From assembly GCA_964450125.1 (NCBI GenBank), contig CAYVDO010000003.1, positions 1-57,071 of the forward strand: DNA of 57,071 nt. The letters are read 5' to 3'. The DNA is from JADJOY01 sp964450125. Lineage in GTDB: Bacteria; JADJOY01. A program made the position numbers and the translations under genes. Shown here one piece after another: positions 26,125 to 33,184 of this stretch. The number at the start of each line of letters is the position of its first letter. Position 1 is the stretch's first letter. Below the pieces are notes generated by a model. The model worked only from the letters and a program-made list of their open reading frames with translations, had not been told where the DNA came from and made no database searches.

Positions 26125-26154
26125 TTGACAATGAATCGAACGATCGATTAATTA
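26125..26154 (+). promoter_or_regulatory. promoter of the tetR-phyH operon
   Basis: TTGACA (26125-26130) is followed after 17 bp by TTAATT (26148-26153), or after 18 bp by TAATTA. The stretch is strikingly AT-rich for this genome. Transcription would begin near 26160, which places the ATG codons at 26155/26158 at or before the start site and supports the GTG at 26185 as the translation start. Confidence 0.7.
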
Positions 26155-26167
26155 ATGATGCGTTCGA
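26136..26167. promoter_or_regulatory. candidate TetR operator (inverted repeat)
   Basis: TCGAACG (26136-26142) and CGTTCGA (26161-26167) form an inverted repeat with an 18-bp spacer spanning the -10 box and predicted start site. A shorter near-palindrome, AATCGAACGATCGATT, overlaps the left arm. The placement fits autorepression by the TetR protein encoded immediately downstream. Binding is inferred. Confidence 0.5.
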
Positions 26168-26184
26168 ATGAAGAGGATGAGATC

Positions 26185-26868
26185 GTGGCGCGACCGGTGA
26201 ATGCGGATGCCGAGGCGACTCGGCGCAAGGTGCTGGAGGCGGCGTCGGTGCTGTTCGCCGCGCACGGCGTCGACGGCACGTCGATCCGCGACGTGGCGCG
26301 CGATGCGGGCGTGAGCCTCGGGCTCGTGCATCACTACTTCGGCAACAAGGATGCGCTCTACCAGGCCGCGATCGCAGCGATGTACGCCGAGCTCGATCCG
26401 CTGGAACGCGAGCTCGACGACGCGCTCGCCACGGGCGGCGACCTGGCCGATTTGGTCGACCGCGTGGTGCGCGCCGGCTTCCGCTTCGTGTGCGCTCACC
26501 GCCCGCAGATCCAGCTCATGATGCGCACCGTGGTCGACACCGGTGAGGTCGATCCGCGCTGGCGCGAGACCCGGCAGCTACCGTTCCTCGCGCGCATTTC
26601 CCAGGGACTCGAACCCGTTCTCGGCCGTCCGGCGGCCGAGCTGCGGCTCATGGTGCAGAGCCTCACTCACCTGGCCATCCGCTACGGGCTCACGTCCCCG
26701 CGTGAGCTGGCGCTGGTCGCAGGCGGCGGCGCCAAGCGCGACGCCGCACGGCTCGTCATCGAAGATCATCTCGTGGAGATCGCGCTCAGGCTCTTCGAGG
26801 TCGCCCGAACCCCACACGCGCGCACCTCGGCGCGCCGCAACCCTTCCCGGAGCAACACCGATGACTAA
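26185..26868 (+). CDS. TetR family transcriptional regulator
   Basis: This 227-residue repressor has an N-terminal TetR HTH: RRKVLEAASVLFAAHGVDGT, then SIRDVARDAGVSLGLVHHYFGNKDALY. The ligand-binding C-terminal domain is helical (LADLVDRVVRAGFRFVCAHR, RLMVQSLTHLAIRYGL). The GTG at 26185 has GAGGA at 26173-26177 and lies ~25 nt after the predicted transcription start. Upstream ATGs at 26155/26158 overlap the promoter and are less likely. The phytanoyl dioxygenase ATG overlaps the 3' end by 8 bp, so this repressor probably controls that gene and itself; the ligand may be a lipid-like substrate. Confidence 0.9.
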   Translation: MARPVNADAEATRRKVLEAASVLFAAHGVDGTSIRDVARDAGVSLGLVHHYFGNKDALYQAAIAAMYAELDPLERELDDALATGGDLADLVDRVVRAGFRFVCAHRPQIQLMMRTVVDTGEVDPRWRETRQLPFLARISQGLEPVLGRPAAELRLMVQSLTHLAIRYGLTSPRELALVAGGGAKRDAARLVIEDHLVEIALRLFEVARTPHARTSARRNPSRSNTDD

Positions 26869-27739
26869 GATCGAAGCTCTCGCCTCGGATCCCGCTCCGA
26901 ATGGACGGTCGACGCTTCCCGTGACCACGCGCTTTCGACTGGGCACGGAGATCACGCCGGAGCAGCGCGCCTTCCTCGACACCCACGGCTTCCTGGTGTT
27001 CGACCAGGTCGCGAGCCGCGACGAGATCGGGATGCTCACCCGCGAGCTGGAGCGCATCGAGCGCCAGTGGCTCGCCGAGCGCCGCACCCACGTGAACGGC
27101 ATTCCGATCTTTTTCGGCAAGAACGAGAAGGGCGAGCCTTGGATCCAACGCTTCACGTTCTCGTCGACTTTCTCCGACGAAATACGTAGCTTCGTCCACG
27201 ACCCACGCTTCGAGCCGATCCGCAAGCTGGTGGGCGAGAACGCGCGCGTCGGAGACGCGGAGAAAGACGGTGTGGTCGTCAATCGTTACCTGAACGTGCG
27301 GGGCTCGATCTACAAACGGCTCGGCTGGCACACCGACGGCTTACGCGACGTCTTCTACGGCCGGATGCCGGTGCGCATGCTCAACGTGGGGTTGCACCTG
27401 GACGCGTGCGACGCGGCCAATGGTGGCTTGCGCATCATCCCGGGCAGCCACACGCAGGGTTTCTGGGATACCTGCTTCCGCAAGGTCTACTTCGTGAGCC
27501 ACGACGCCGATCCCAGCGAGATCTGTGTCGAGACCCAGCCGGGCGATCTCACCGTTCACGACGGGCGCACCTGGCATCGCGTGGCACAGTCGCAAGCCAC
27601 CGGCCTCGCGAGCCTGCGGCGCTCGATGTACGTGCCGTATCTCACCGGTCCCTACGAGCCGAAAAGCGACGCCAGCAAGACGCCGCCCTACCACTACCTC
27701 GGCCAGGCGATGCGTGCGATCCAGTCGCTTTTCGGTTAG
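26861..27739 (+). CDS. phytanoyl-CoA dioxygenase family protein
   Basis: This is a 292-residue Fe(II)/2-oxoglutarate oxygenase of the PhyH family. The HxD metal motif is WHTDG (about residue 155), the distal His is in DLTVHDGRTWHRV, and the 2OG-binding Arg is in SLRRSMYVPY. The family-typical start LDTHGFLVFDQVASRDEI is present. The ATG at 26861 has GGAG upstream and overlaps the TetR stop, indicating translational coupling. It probably hydroxylates a small hydrophobic molecule. The stop codon TAG lies within the first bases of the dispersed repeat copy B. Confidence 0.9.
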   Translation: MTKIEALASDPAPNGRSTLPVTTRFRLGTEITPEQRAFLDTHGFLVFDQVASRDEIGMLTRELERIERQWLAERRTHVNGIPIFFGKNEKGEPWIQRFTFSSTFSDEIRSFVHDPRFEPIRKLVGENARVGDAEKDGVVVNRYLNVRGSIYKRLGWHTDGLRDVFYGRMPVRMLNVGLHLDACDAANGGLRIIPGSHTQGFWDTCFRKVYFVSHDADPSEICVETQPGDLTVHDGRTWHRVAQSQATGLASLRRSMYVPYLTGPYEPKSDASKTPPYHYLGQAMRAIQSLFG

Positions 27740-27977
27740 CAGGCGCGCCCCACTCGCCCCCCCGCGGCAGGCGCCCCAGTCGAAGTTTCCGCCGGGGGGA
27801 GTNNNNNNNNNNCCGGCGCGCCAGCCTCGCACGGGCGTTTCTGGCGCGCCTGTCGATGTTTCCTCGGGTGGCTTTTCAAGCCCCCCGCCCGCCGTGGCCA
27901 ATCCGCGCCGCGATCCACTCCCGAGTCCACTCGCTATGCTCGTTGCCTCGCCGCTGGCTCGGGCTCCATTCTGCAGG
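27733..27977. repeat. dispersed repeat, copy B (inverted, degenerate, contains assembly gap)
   Basis: It starts TTAGCAGGC, like the right end of copy A (8288 read inward). It contains CGCCTGTCGATGTTTCCTCGGG, the GCTTTTCAAGCCCCCCG box and CCCGAGTCCACTCGCTATGC, all present in copy A in the opposite orientation, and ends near TTCTGCAGGC. The first part (27770-27800) holds an extra diverged CGCC-CAGTCGAAGTTTCC unit, so the copy is internally duplicated. It fills the gap between the dioxygenase and DUF2007 genes (27740-27994). Confidence 0.7.
27803..27812. other. assembly gap (ten Ns)
   Basis: Ten unresolved bases inside repeat copy B. Sequence similar to both flanks suggests that the internal duplication of the repeat broke the assembly; the true gap length may differ from ten. 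Confidence 0.95.
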
Positions 27978-27994
27978 CGGAAAGATCGACACAC

Positions 27995-28309
27995 TTGATT
28001 CGCGTCCTGAGCGCCCAGACTCTCGCGGAGATCAAGTTGGCGCAAGATCACCTCGCGACGTACGGCATCGCTAGCGCGGTCCGCAACGAGTTCAAGATCG
28101 CCGCGCTGGGCGAGCTCCCCTGGACCGAGACCTGGCCCGAGCTGTGGGTCGAGAGCGAAGCGGACGCAGCACGTGCTCGACTCCTGCTCGCCGTGGTGCG
28201 CGAGGCTCCCGATCCGCTGGGACCGCCGTGGACTTGTCCGCGCTGCGGCGAGCAGATCGAGGCCAGCTTCGTGCGCTGCTGGCAGTGCGAGGCCCAGCGA
28301 CCCGTGTGA
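27995..28309 (+). CDS. DUF2007-type protein with C-terminal zinc ribbon
   Basis: This 104-residue soluble protein has an N-terminal DUF2007 / putative signal-transducing module: MIRVLSAQTLAEIKLAQDHL, then YGIASAVRNEF and LWVESEADAARARLLL. It ends with a zinc ribbon, CPRCGEQI...CWQC. The TTG at 27995 is the only start that keeps the domain intact. Function is unknown; the combination is common in proteobacteria. It begins directly after the repeat and may be read with the following genes. Confidence 0.8.
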   Translation: MIRVLSAQTLAEIKLAQDHLATYGIASAVRNEFKIAALGELPWTETWPELWVESEADAARARLLLAVVREAPDPLGPPWTCPRCGEQIEASFVRCWQCEAQRPV

Positions 28310-28344
28310 TTCCGCTCGCTCGCCGGCAGGGATACCCTCCGCGC

Positions 28345-28827
28345 ATGACGCTCGAGCAGCTCGTCCCGATCCTTCAGTTCGCCGTGGGGCCCGTGATCCT
28401 GGTGTCGGGGGTCGGGCTCCTCTTGCTCTCGATGACCAACCGCTTCGGGCGAGTCATCGACCGTGCCCGGCTGCTCACGGTCGAGCTGCGCACCGTCGAG
28501 GGAGCGCAGAGCGACAGCGTGGCGCGCCAACTCCGCATCCTCATGCGTCGCGCCGGTATCGTGCGCGCGAGCATCGCTTGCGCGGCGGCGAGTGTGCTCT
28601 TCGCTGCGACGCTGGTCATCACGCTCTTCGTGAGCGCGGTCGCGCACCTCGAGTTGGCCCTGGCCATCGTGGCACTGTTCGTCGGCTCGTCGCTGGCGCT
28701 GATCGCGGCACTCGGATTCTTCCTGGTGGACATCAACCTGTCCCTCGCCGCCCTCAAGCTGGAGGTGGGGTCGGTGCCGGGGCGCCCTTCGGCGCCGGCG
28801 CGCGGCGACCGCGGAGGAGTGACGTGA
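28345..28827 (+). CDS. DUF2721 family membrane protein
   Basis: This 160-residue protein has three hydrophobic segments: LQFAVGPVILVSGVGLLLLS, then IACAAASVLFAATLVITLFV and LALAIVALFVGSSLALIAAL. The conserved DUF2721 motif SMTNRFGRVIDRARLL follows the first helix. The start at ATG 28345 gives the normal family N-terminus (MTLEQLVPILQFAVGP). The stop overlaps the GTG of the SMR gene (GTGA), so they are coupled. No biochemical role is known. Confidence 0.85.
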   Translation: MTLEQLVPILQFAVGPVILVSGVGLLLLSMTNRFGRVIDRARLLTVELRTVEGAQSDSVARQLRILMRRAGIVRASIACAAASVLFAATLVITLFVSAVAHLELALAIVALFVGSSLALIAALGFFLVDINLSLAALKLEVGSVPGRPSAPARGDRGGVT

Positions 28828-29156
28828 GCCCGTGGGTCTACCTCGGGATCGCCATCGTCAGCGAGGTCGCCGGGACGTCGGCCCTCAAGGCGAGCGCGGG
28901 ATTCACGCGACTCGGCCCGTCGCTCGTGGTCGGGGTCGGATACGCGTCCGCGTTCTACTTCCTGTCGCTCACGCTGCGCACGATCCCGGTGGCCGTGGCG
29001 TACGCGATCTGGTCGGGCGTGGGCATCGCGCTCATCGCATTCGTGTCGTGGCTCGTTTACGGCCAGAAGCTCGATGTCCCCGCGTTGCTGGGTATCGCGC
29101 TCATCGTTGCTGGCGTGGTGGTGTTGAATCGCTTTTCGGCTTCCATCCGCCACTGA
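28824..29156 (+). CDS. small multidrug resistance (SMR) family transporter
   Basis: This is a 110-residue, four-helix SMR protein. Helix 1 carries the essential Glu in YLGIAIVSEVAGTSALKAS. Helix 3 has AVAYAIWSGVGIALIAF, the Trp-Ser-Gly of EmrE/SugE proteins, and helix 4 ends ALIVAGVVVLNRFS. The GTG at 28824 has GGAGGA upstream and overlaps the DUF2721 stop. It is predicted to exchange protons for lipophilic cations or guanidinium; EmrE-like and Gdx-like types cannot be separated by eye. Confidence 0.92.
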   Translation: MSPWVYLGIAIVSEVAGTSALKASAGFTRLGPSLVVGVGYASAFYFLSLTLRTIPVAVAYAIWSGVGIALIAFVSWLVYGQKLDVPALLGIALIVAGVVVLNRFSASIRH

Positions 29157-29163
29157 GCCGGGG

Positions 29164-29595
29164 ATGAAGAGCGTCGCTCCGTCACAGCACCCGGCTCTCG
29201 CGCGTGCGTTCGCGGAGGCGTGGCGCAATCCCACTCCCGAGCGGCTTGTCGCGCTGCTCCATCCCGACGTGGTGCTCTTTCAGCCCCATCGCCCGCCGAT
29301 TCGGGGACGCGCTGCCGCGCTCGCGGACTTCCGGCGGCTCTTCACGTGGCTGCGCGGACTGCACGGGGTGGTGGAGCGCGCGAGCGGAGACGACCGGATC
29401 GTGTTCATCGAGTGGCAGATGGTGCTGCCGATCGGGCACGACACCGTGGCGATTCGCGCCGTCGACCGCTTTCGGCTGGAAGGCGGGCTCGGCATCGAGC
29501 GCGCCGTCTACTTCGATCAGCTCGCGCTGGTTCGGGCGCTGGTCACTCATCCGCGCTTGCTGCCGGGCTACCTGCGCTATCGCATCGGACGCTGA
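29164..29595 (+). CDS. SnoaL/NTF2-like protein
   Basis: This 143-residue single-domain protein has an NTF2-like fold: LARAFAEAWRNPTPERLVAL then LLHPDVVLFQP and PIRGRAAALADFRRL. It has a beta-rich second half (DRIVFIEWQMVLPIGHD, ERAVYFDQLALV). Many SnoaL-like proteins are cyclases, isomerases or ligand binders, and the substrate is not evident. It starts 7 bp after the SMR gene, so it is probably in the same transcript. Confidence 0.8.
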   Translation: MKSVAPSQHPALARAFAEAWRNPTPERLVALLHPDVVLFQPHRPPIRGRAAALADFRRLFTWLRGLHGVVERASGDDRIVFIEWQMVLPIGHDTVAIRAVDRFRLEGGLGIERAVYFDQLALVRALVTHPRLLPGYLRYRIGR

Positions 29596-29682
29596 GGCGA
29601 GCGGTACTCGGGTTACACTCGATGGCTGCCTCGCGCCGCCGAGCGCGAGCCCGTACCGCGCACACGACGCGACGAGGGACCC

Positions 29683-31398
29683 ATGGCAACCATCAAGCCG
29701 ACGCCCAAGGACGAGCTGCATCGCGCCGTTTCCGTGCTCCAGGACGGCAAGGGGCGCTGGGCTCGGCTGGGTGTGGCCGCTCGCATCGATTTGCTGAAGC
29801 GCTGTCTCAAGGCCACCGCCGAGACCAGTGACGGGCTCGTCGCCGCCGCCAATCGGGCCAAGGGCCTCGGCGACGGCGATCCTGCCGCCGCCGAGAACTG
29901 GTTGGGCGGCCCAGTGACCACGATCCGCAATCTCCGGCTGCTCGCGATCGTGCTCGACGAGATCCGCAAGCACGGTCGTCCTCGGCTTCAGGCTCAGCAG
30001 CTCGCACTTCGCCCCGACGGCCAGGTGATCGCGAAGGTGTTCCCGCGCGAGCCGGTCGATCCGATGCTCTTCCCCAAGCTCTCTGCCGAAATCTGGATGG
30101 AGCCGGGAGTGGCGCGCGACGAGGTGATCGGCGGGATGGCCTGGACTTACCAGCAGGGTGACGTCGCCGACACCGGCAAGGTCGCGCTGGTGCTGGGAGC
30201 CGGGAACGTCGCGAGCATCGGCCCGATGGACGTGCTCTACAAGCTCTTCGTCGAGAATCAGGTGTGTGTGCTCAAGATGAATCCGGTGAACGACTACACC
30301 GGTCCGTTCGTCGAGAGAGGCTTCCAGCCGCTGATCGACGAGGGCTATCTGCGCGTCGTCTACGGCGAAGCCGACGAGGGTGACTTTCTGGTGCACCATC
30401 CGGGCGTGGACGAGATCCACATGACCGGCTCGGACCGGGTCCACGACCTCATCGTGTGGGGCAAGCCGGGCGCCGAGCAGGACGCCGCGAAGAAGGCGGG
30501 CACGCCGCGCGTGGCCAAGCGCTTCACCAGCGAGCTCGGCTGTGTGACGCCGGTGATTCTCGTTCCCGGCGAGTGGAGCGAGGCCGAGCTCACGTTCCAC
30601 GCCGAAAACGTCGCGACCATGCTCGGCAACAACGCGTCCCACAACTGCAATGCGGCGAAGGTGCTGGTCACGCACGCGGGTTGGCCGCAGCGTGAAGCGT
30701 TCTTGGCGCGGTTGCGCCAGGTCCTCGGGGCGCTGCCGCCGCGGCTGGCGTATTATCCGGGCTCCGAGAGCCGCTACCAGAAGTTCGTGTCGGCGCACCC
30801 TGAGGCCGAGCGGCTCGGTCAGGGCGCCGGAGCGCGTCTGCCCTGGACCCTGGTGACCGGCGTGGACCCTGCGAATCGCGACGATCCGGCGTTCACCACC
30901 GAGGCGTGGTGCTCCGTGCTGGCGGAAGCGCCGCTTCCGGCGAGCGACACCGTCGATTTCTTGCGCAAGGTGACGAGCTTCGCCAACGACACACTGTGGG
31001 GCACGCTTTCGTGCTCGATCGTGGCGAGCCCCAAGACCCTCGCGGATCCCGCGGCGGACGCTGCCTTCGATCAGGCGGTGGCGGAGCTGCGCTACGGCAC
31101 CGTCGCGATCAACCACTGGGCAGCGCTGGCGTACGGGCTGGTGTGGACCACCTGGGGGGCTTTCCCCGGTCACACCCTCGAAGATGTGCGCAGCGGCATC
31201 GGCGTGGTGCACAACGCGCTCATGTTCCATCGCCCACAGAAGACGGTGATCCGCGGACCGTTCACGATGACGCCGAAGCCACCGTGGTTCGTCACCCACA
31301 AAGGTGGCGCCGAGCTTGGACGTAAGCTCGCGGCGTACGAAGCGAAGCCGTCGATCGCGAAGATCCCCGGCATCGCGTTGGCCGCGCTGCGCAGTTGA
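29683..31398 (+). CDS. aldehyde dehydrogenase family protein
   Basis: This 571-residue ALDH-superfamily enzyme is somewhat longer than the usual ~490. The cofactor region includes GKVALVLGAGNVASIGPMD and VHHPGVDEIHMTGSD, the general-base Glu is in RFTSELGCVTPVI, and the catalytic Cys is in NASHNCNAAKVLV. The N-terminal ~120 residues (KDELHRAVSVLQDGKGRWAR) are less typical. It probably oxidises an aldehyde or acts as an acyl-CoA-type reductase; the substrate is not evident. It is monocistronic and convergent with the ApaH-like gene. Confidence 0.88.
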   Translation: MATIKPTPKDELHRAVSVLQDGKGRWARLGVAARIDLLKRCLKATAETSDGLVAAANRAKGLGDGDPAAAENWLGGPVTTIRNLRLLAIVLDEIRKHGRPRLQAQQLALRPDGQVIAKVFPREPVDPMLFPKLSAEIWMEPGVARDEVIGGMAWTYQQGDVADTGKVALVLGAGNVASIGPMDVLYKLFVENQVCVLKMNPVNDYTGPFVERGFQPLIDEGYLRVVYGEADEGDFLVHHPGVDEIHMTGSDRVHDLIVWGKPGAEQDAAKKAGTPRVAKRFTSELGCVTPVILVPGEWSEAELTFHAENVATMLGNNASHNCNAAKVLVTHAGWPQREAFLARLRQVLGALPPRLAYYPGSESRYQKFVSAHPEAERLGQGAGARLPWTLVTGVDPANRDDPAFTTEAWCSVLAEAPLPASDTVDFLRKVTSFANDTLWGTLSCSIVASPKTLADPAADAAFDQAVAELRYGTVAINHWAALAYGLVWTTWGAFPGHTLEDVRSGIGVVHNALMFHRPQKTVIRGPFTMTPKPPWFVTHKGGAELGRKLAAYEAKPSIAKIPGIALAALRS

Positions 31399-31414
31399 GC
31401 GAAGGGCGCACCGC

Positions 31415-32167
31415 TCACGCGCGGTGCACGGAATAGGTGCGCCGCGCCGCGACGCTCACGAGTCGATCTTCCTCGGCGATCCACGCCGTGAGGCGCTTGC
31501 CCCACACGCAGCCGGTGTCGAGGCCGCGCAGATGCGGGCGAGCGACGAGGCCGAGCCGAGCCCAGTGGCCGAACACCACCGTCGGTCGCTCGCGTTCGTG
31601 ACTCGGTAAGAAATCGAACCACGGGCGATAAGGCTCGCCTGGCTCGGGCCAGTCGCTGTCGGGCCGGCGGCCGTCCTGGGCGCAGTAGCGAACGGTGATG
31701 GCGAAGTGGCGGTCGCGATCGGCGGTTGCGCCGGCAACCGCCCGATCGAAACGACGCTCCAGCACGCCAGGGGTGGGGCCGCCGCGCGTCCATGCGGGAT
31801 GAAGACCTGCGTGGACCAAGATCACGTCGCTCCATTCGCGCAACACGGGGCGTGCGCCGAGCCATGCCAAGAGCGAGTCGCGATCGTCGGCCTCCAGGAC
31901 GTCGTGGAAGGTATCGCGCGGGCCAGGCGGTCGTTCTCCTGCGGCCACGCGCAGCAGGTGGGCGTCGTGATTTCCGAGGACTCCGCCTGCATCGACGCTC
32001 GCGAGCAGGCGCAGCACGCCCAGCGAGTCTGGGCCGCGATTGACCAAGTCGCCGACGGGATGAAGCTCGTCGCGCCGCGGCCGAAATGCGACGAGCTCGA
32101 GCAGGCGCTCGAGCTCGTCCCGACAGCCTTGGATGTCGCCGACGAAGATTCGTCGCGGCGCTGTCAA
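31415..32167 (-). CDS. apaH: ApaH-like metallophosphatase (symmetrical bis(5'-nucleosyl)-tetraphosphatase)
   Basis: This 250-residue calcineurin-like phosphoesterase carries the complete metal-binding set: RIFVGDIQGC, HPVGDLVNRGPDS, GGVLGNHDAHLL, DVILVHAGLHPAW and VVFGHWA. It is most like ApaH, which hydrolyses Ap4A to two ADP. Length is slightly short for ApaH (about 270-280). The start TTG at 32167 overlaps the stop of the upstream diiron protein gene (TTGA), showing coupling; no ATG or GTG lies near. Confidence 0.88.
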   Translation of the reverse strand: MTAPRRIFVGDIQGCRDELERLLELVAFRPRRDELHPVGDLVNRGPDSLGVLRLLASVDAGGVLGNHDAHLLRVAAGERPPGPRDTFHDVLEADDRDSLLAWLGARPVLREWSDVILVHAGLHPAWTRGGPTPGVLERRFDRAVAGATADRDRHFAITVRYCAQDGRRPDSDWPEPGEPYRPWFDFLPSHERERPTVVFGHWARLGLVARPHLRGLDTGCVWGKRLTAWIAEEDRLVSVAARRTYSVHRA

Positions 32168-33129
32168 TTGCCGTACTTGAGCGCGAGCGCCTCTTGGGCA
32201 AGCTCGTCGAAGCTCATCTTGCGCGCATGCTCGGCTTCGGACTGGTCGTAGAGCGTGGCGATGAAACGTGGGTCCACCCCCAGCAGCCGCACGATTGCCG
32301 GGCCGAGGATCGGGCCGGCGATCGGATGCTCGAACAGGATGCGCATGCGATCGAGGAAGCGCGGGAAAGGCCGATCGAGGACACCTTCCTTGAGCGACAG
32401 CAACTGCATGCGCTTGAACGCTTCCTTGATGCGCCGCCCCGATGGATCCACGAGGTCCATGGGCTCGAAGAAGACGCTCTTGAAGAAGGGTCGCGCGTAG
32501 TAAAAGAGGCCGGCGAACGCCGTCCACGCCCGCGCTTGCTCGGCGAGGCTCTGCTTGGGTGCATGCTCGAGCGTCGCGAGGTACTCCTTCGAGGCGTAGT
32601 ACTCCGTCATGTGGAAGTCGATGGCGATGTGGCGCGACTCGTCGCGGTTGATGAGATCCATCGCCTGCTGGCTCATGTCGTCGGCGACGTAGTCGTTGAT
32701 CGAACGCAAGAGCGCCACGTCGAGGATCAGCTCGCCGGTGGTGATGTAGACGGTGGCGATCTCCGGCGTGAGGTAGCGGATGGTGTTGACGAAGTGAGGA
32801 TAGAAGCGGGTGAGCGCCGGATTCGGCTGGTACGCCTGGTATTTGTGGACGTCGTAATAGTCGGCGAGCATCTGTGCCGCGTGCGAGTGGCGCACCTCGT
32901 CGGTCACGAAGGTGGCGAAGATCTCGCCGAGCACCGGATCAGCGGTCTTGCGGCGCTGCTCCTCGAAGAGAGCGCCCGCCATGCGCTCGATCCCCGCCAT
33001 GTCGGTGAAGAGCTGGACGATCGCGATCTCGTCCGATTTGGAGAGCTTGCGCGGCGGCTTGCTCCAGTCGAGATCGCCCACTTTCCACTGATCTCGCTTG
33101 CACATCTCGAGCATGCGTTCGAGCTTCAT
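32164..33129 (-). CDS. AurF-like diiron (ferritin-like) oxygenase
   Basis: This 321-residue helical protein has paired diiron ligand motifs: E62 region (DMAGIERMAG), FVTDEVRHSHA (ExxH), YITTGELILDVAL and RDESRHIAIDFH (ExxH). The order fits the AurF / p-aminobenzoate N-oxygenase family. The ATG at 33129 follows AGGAGG at ideal spacing. Family members oxidise aryl amines or act on other small molecules, and the substrate is unknown here. It shares a transcript with the ApaH-like gene by a TTGA overlap. Confidence 0.85.
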   Translation of the reverse strand: MKLERMLEMCKRDQWKVGDLDWSKPPRKLSKSDEIAIVQLFTDMAGIERMAGALFEEQRRKTADPVLGEIFATFVTDEVRHSHAAQMLADYYDVHKYQAYQPNPALTRFYPHFVNTIRYLTPEIATVYITTGELILDVALLRSINDYVADDMSQQAMDLINRDESRHIAIDFHMTEYYASKEYLATLEHAPKQSLAEQARAWTAFAGLFYYARPFFKSVFFEPMDLVDPSGRRIKEAFKRMQLLSLKEGVLDRPFPRFLDRMRILFEHPIAGPILGPAIVRLLGVDPRFIATLYDQSEAEHARKMSFDELAQEALALKYGN

Positions 33130-33184
33130 GGCACCTCCTGCGTCCGGCGTCTCTACGAATTTCGAGTCTCGCACGCGTGGTGAT

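Noticed and set aside
28824..29156. Riboswitch (guanidine type) before the SMR gene
   Set aside because: The GTG overlaps the DUF2721 stop, leaving no untranslated leader for a riboswitch.
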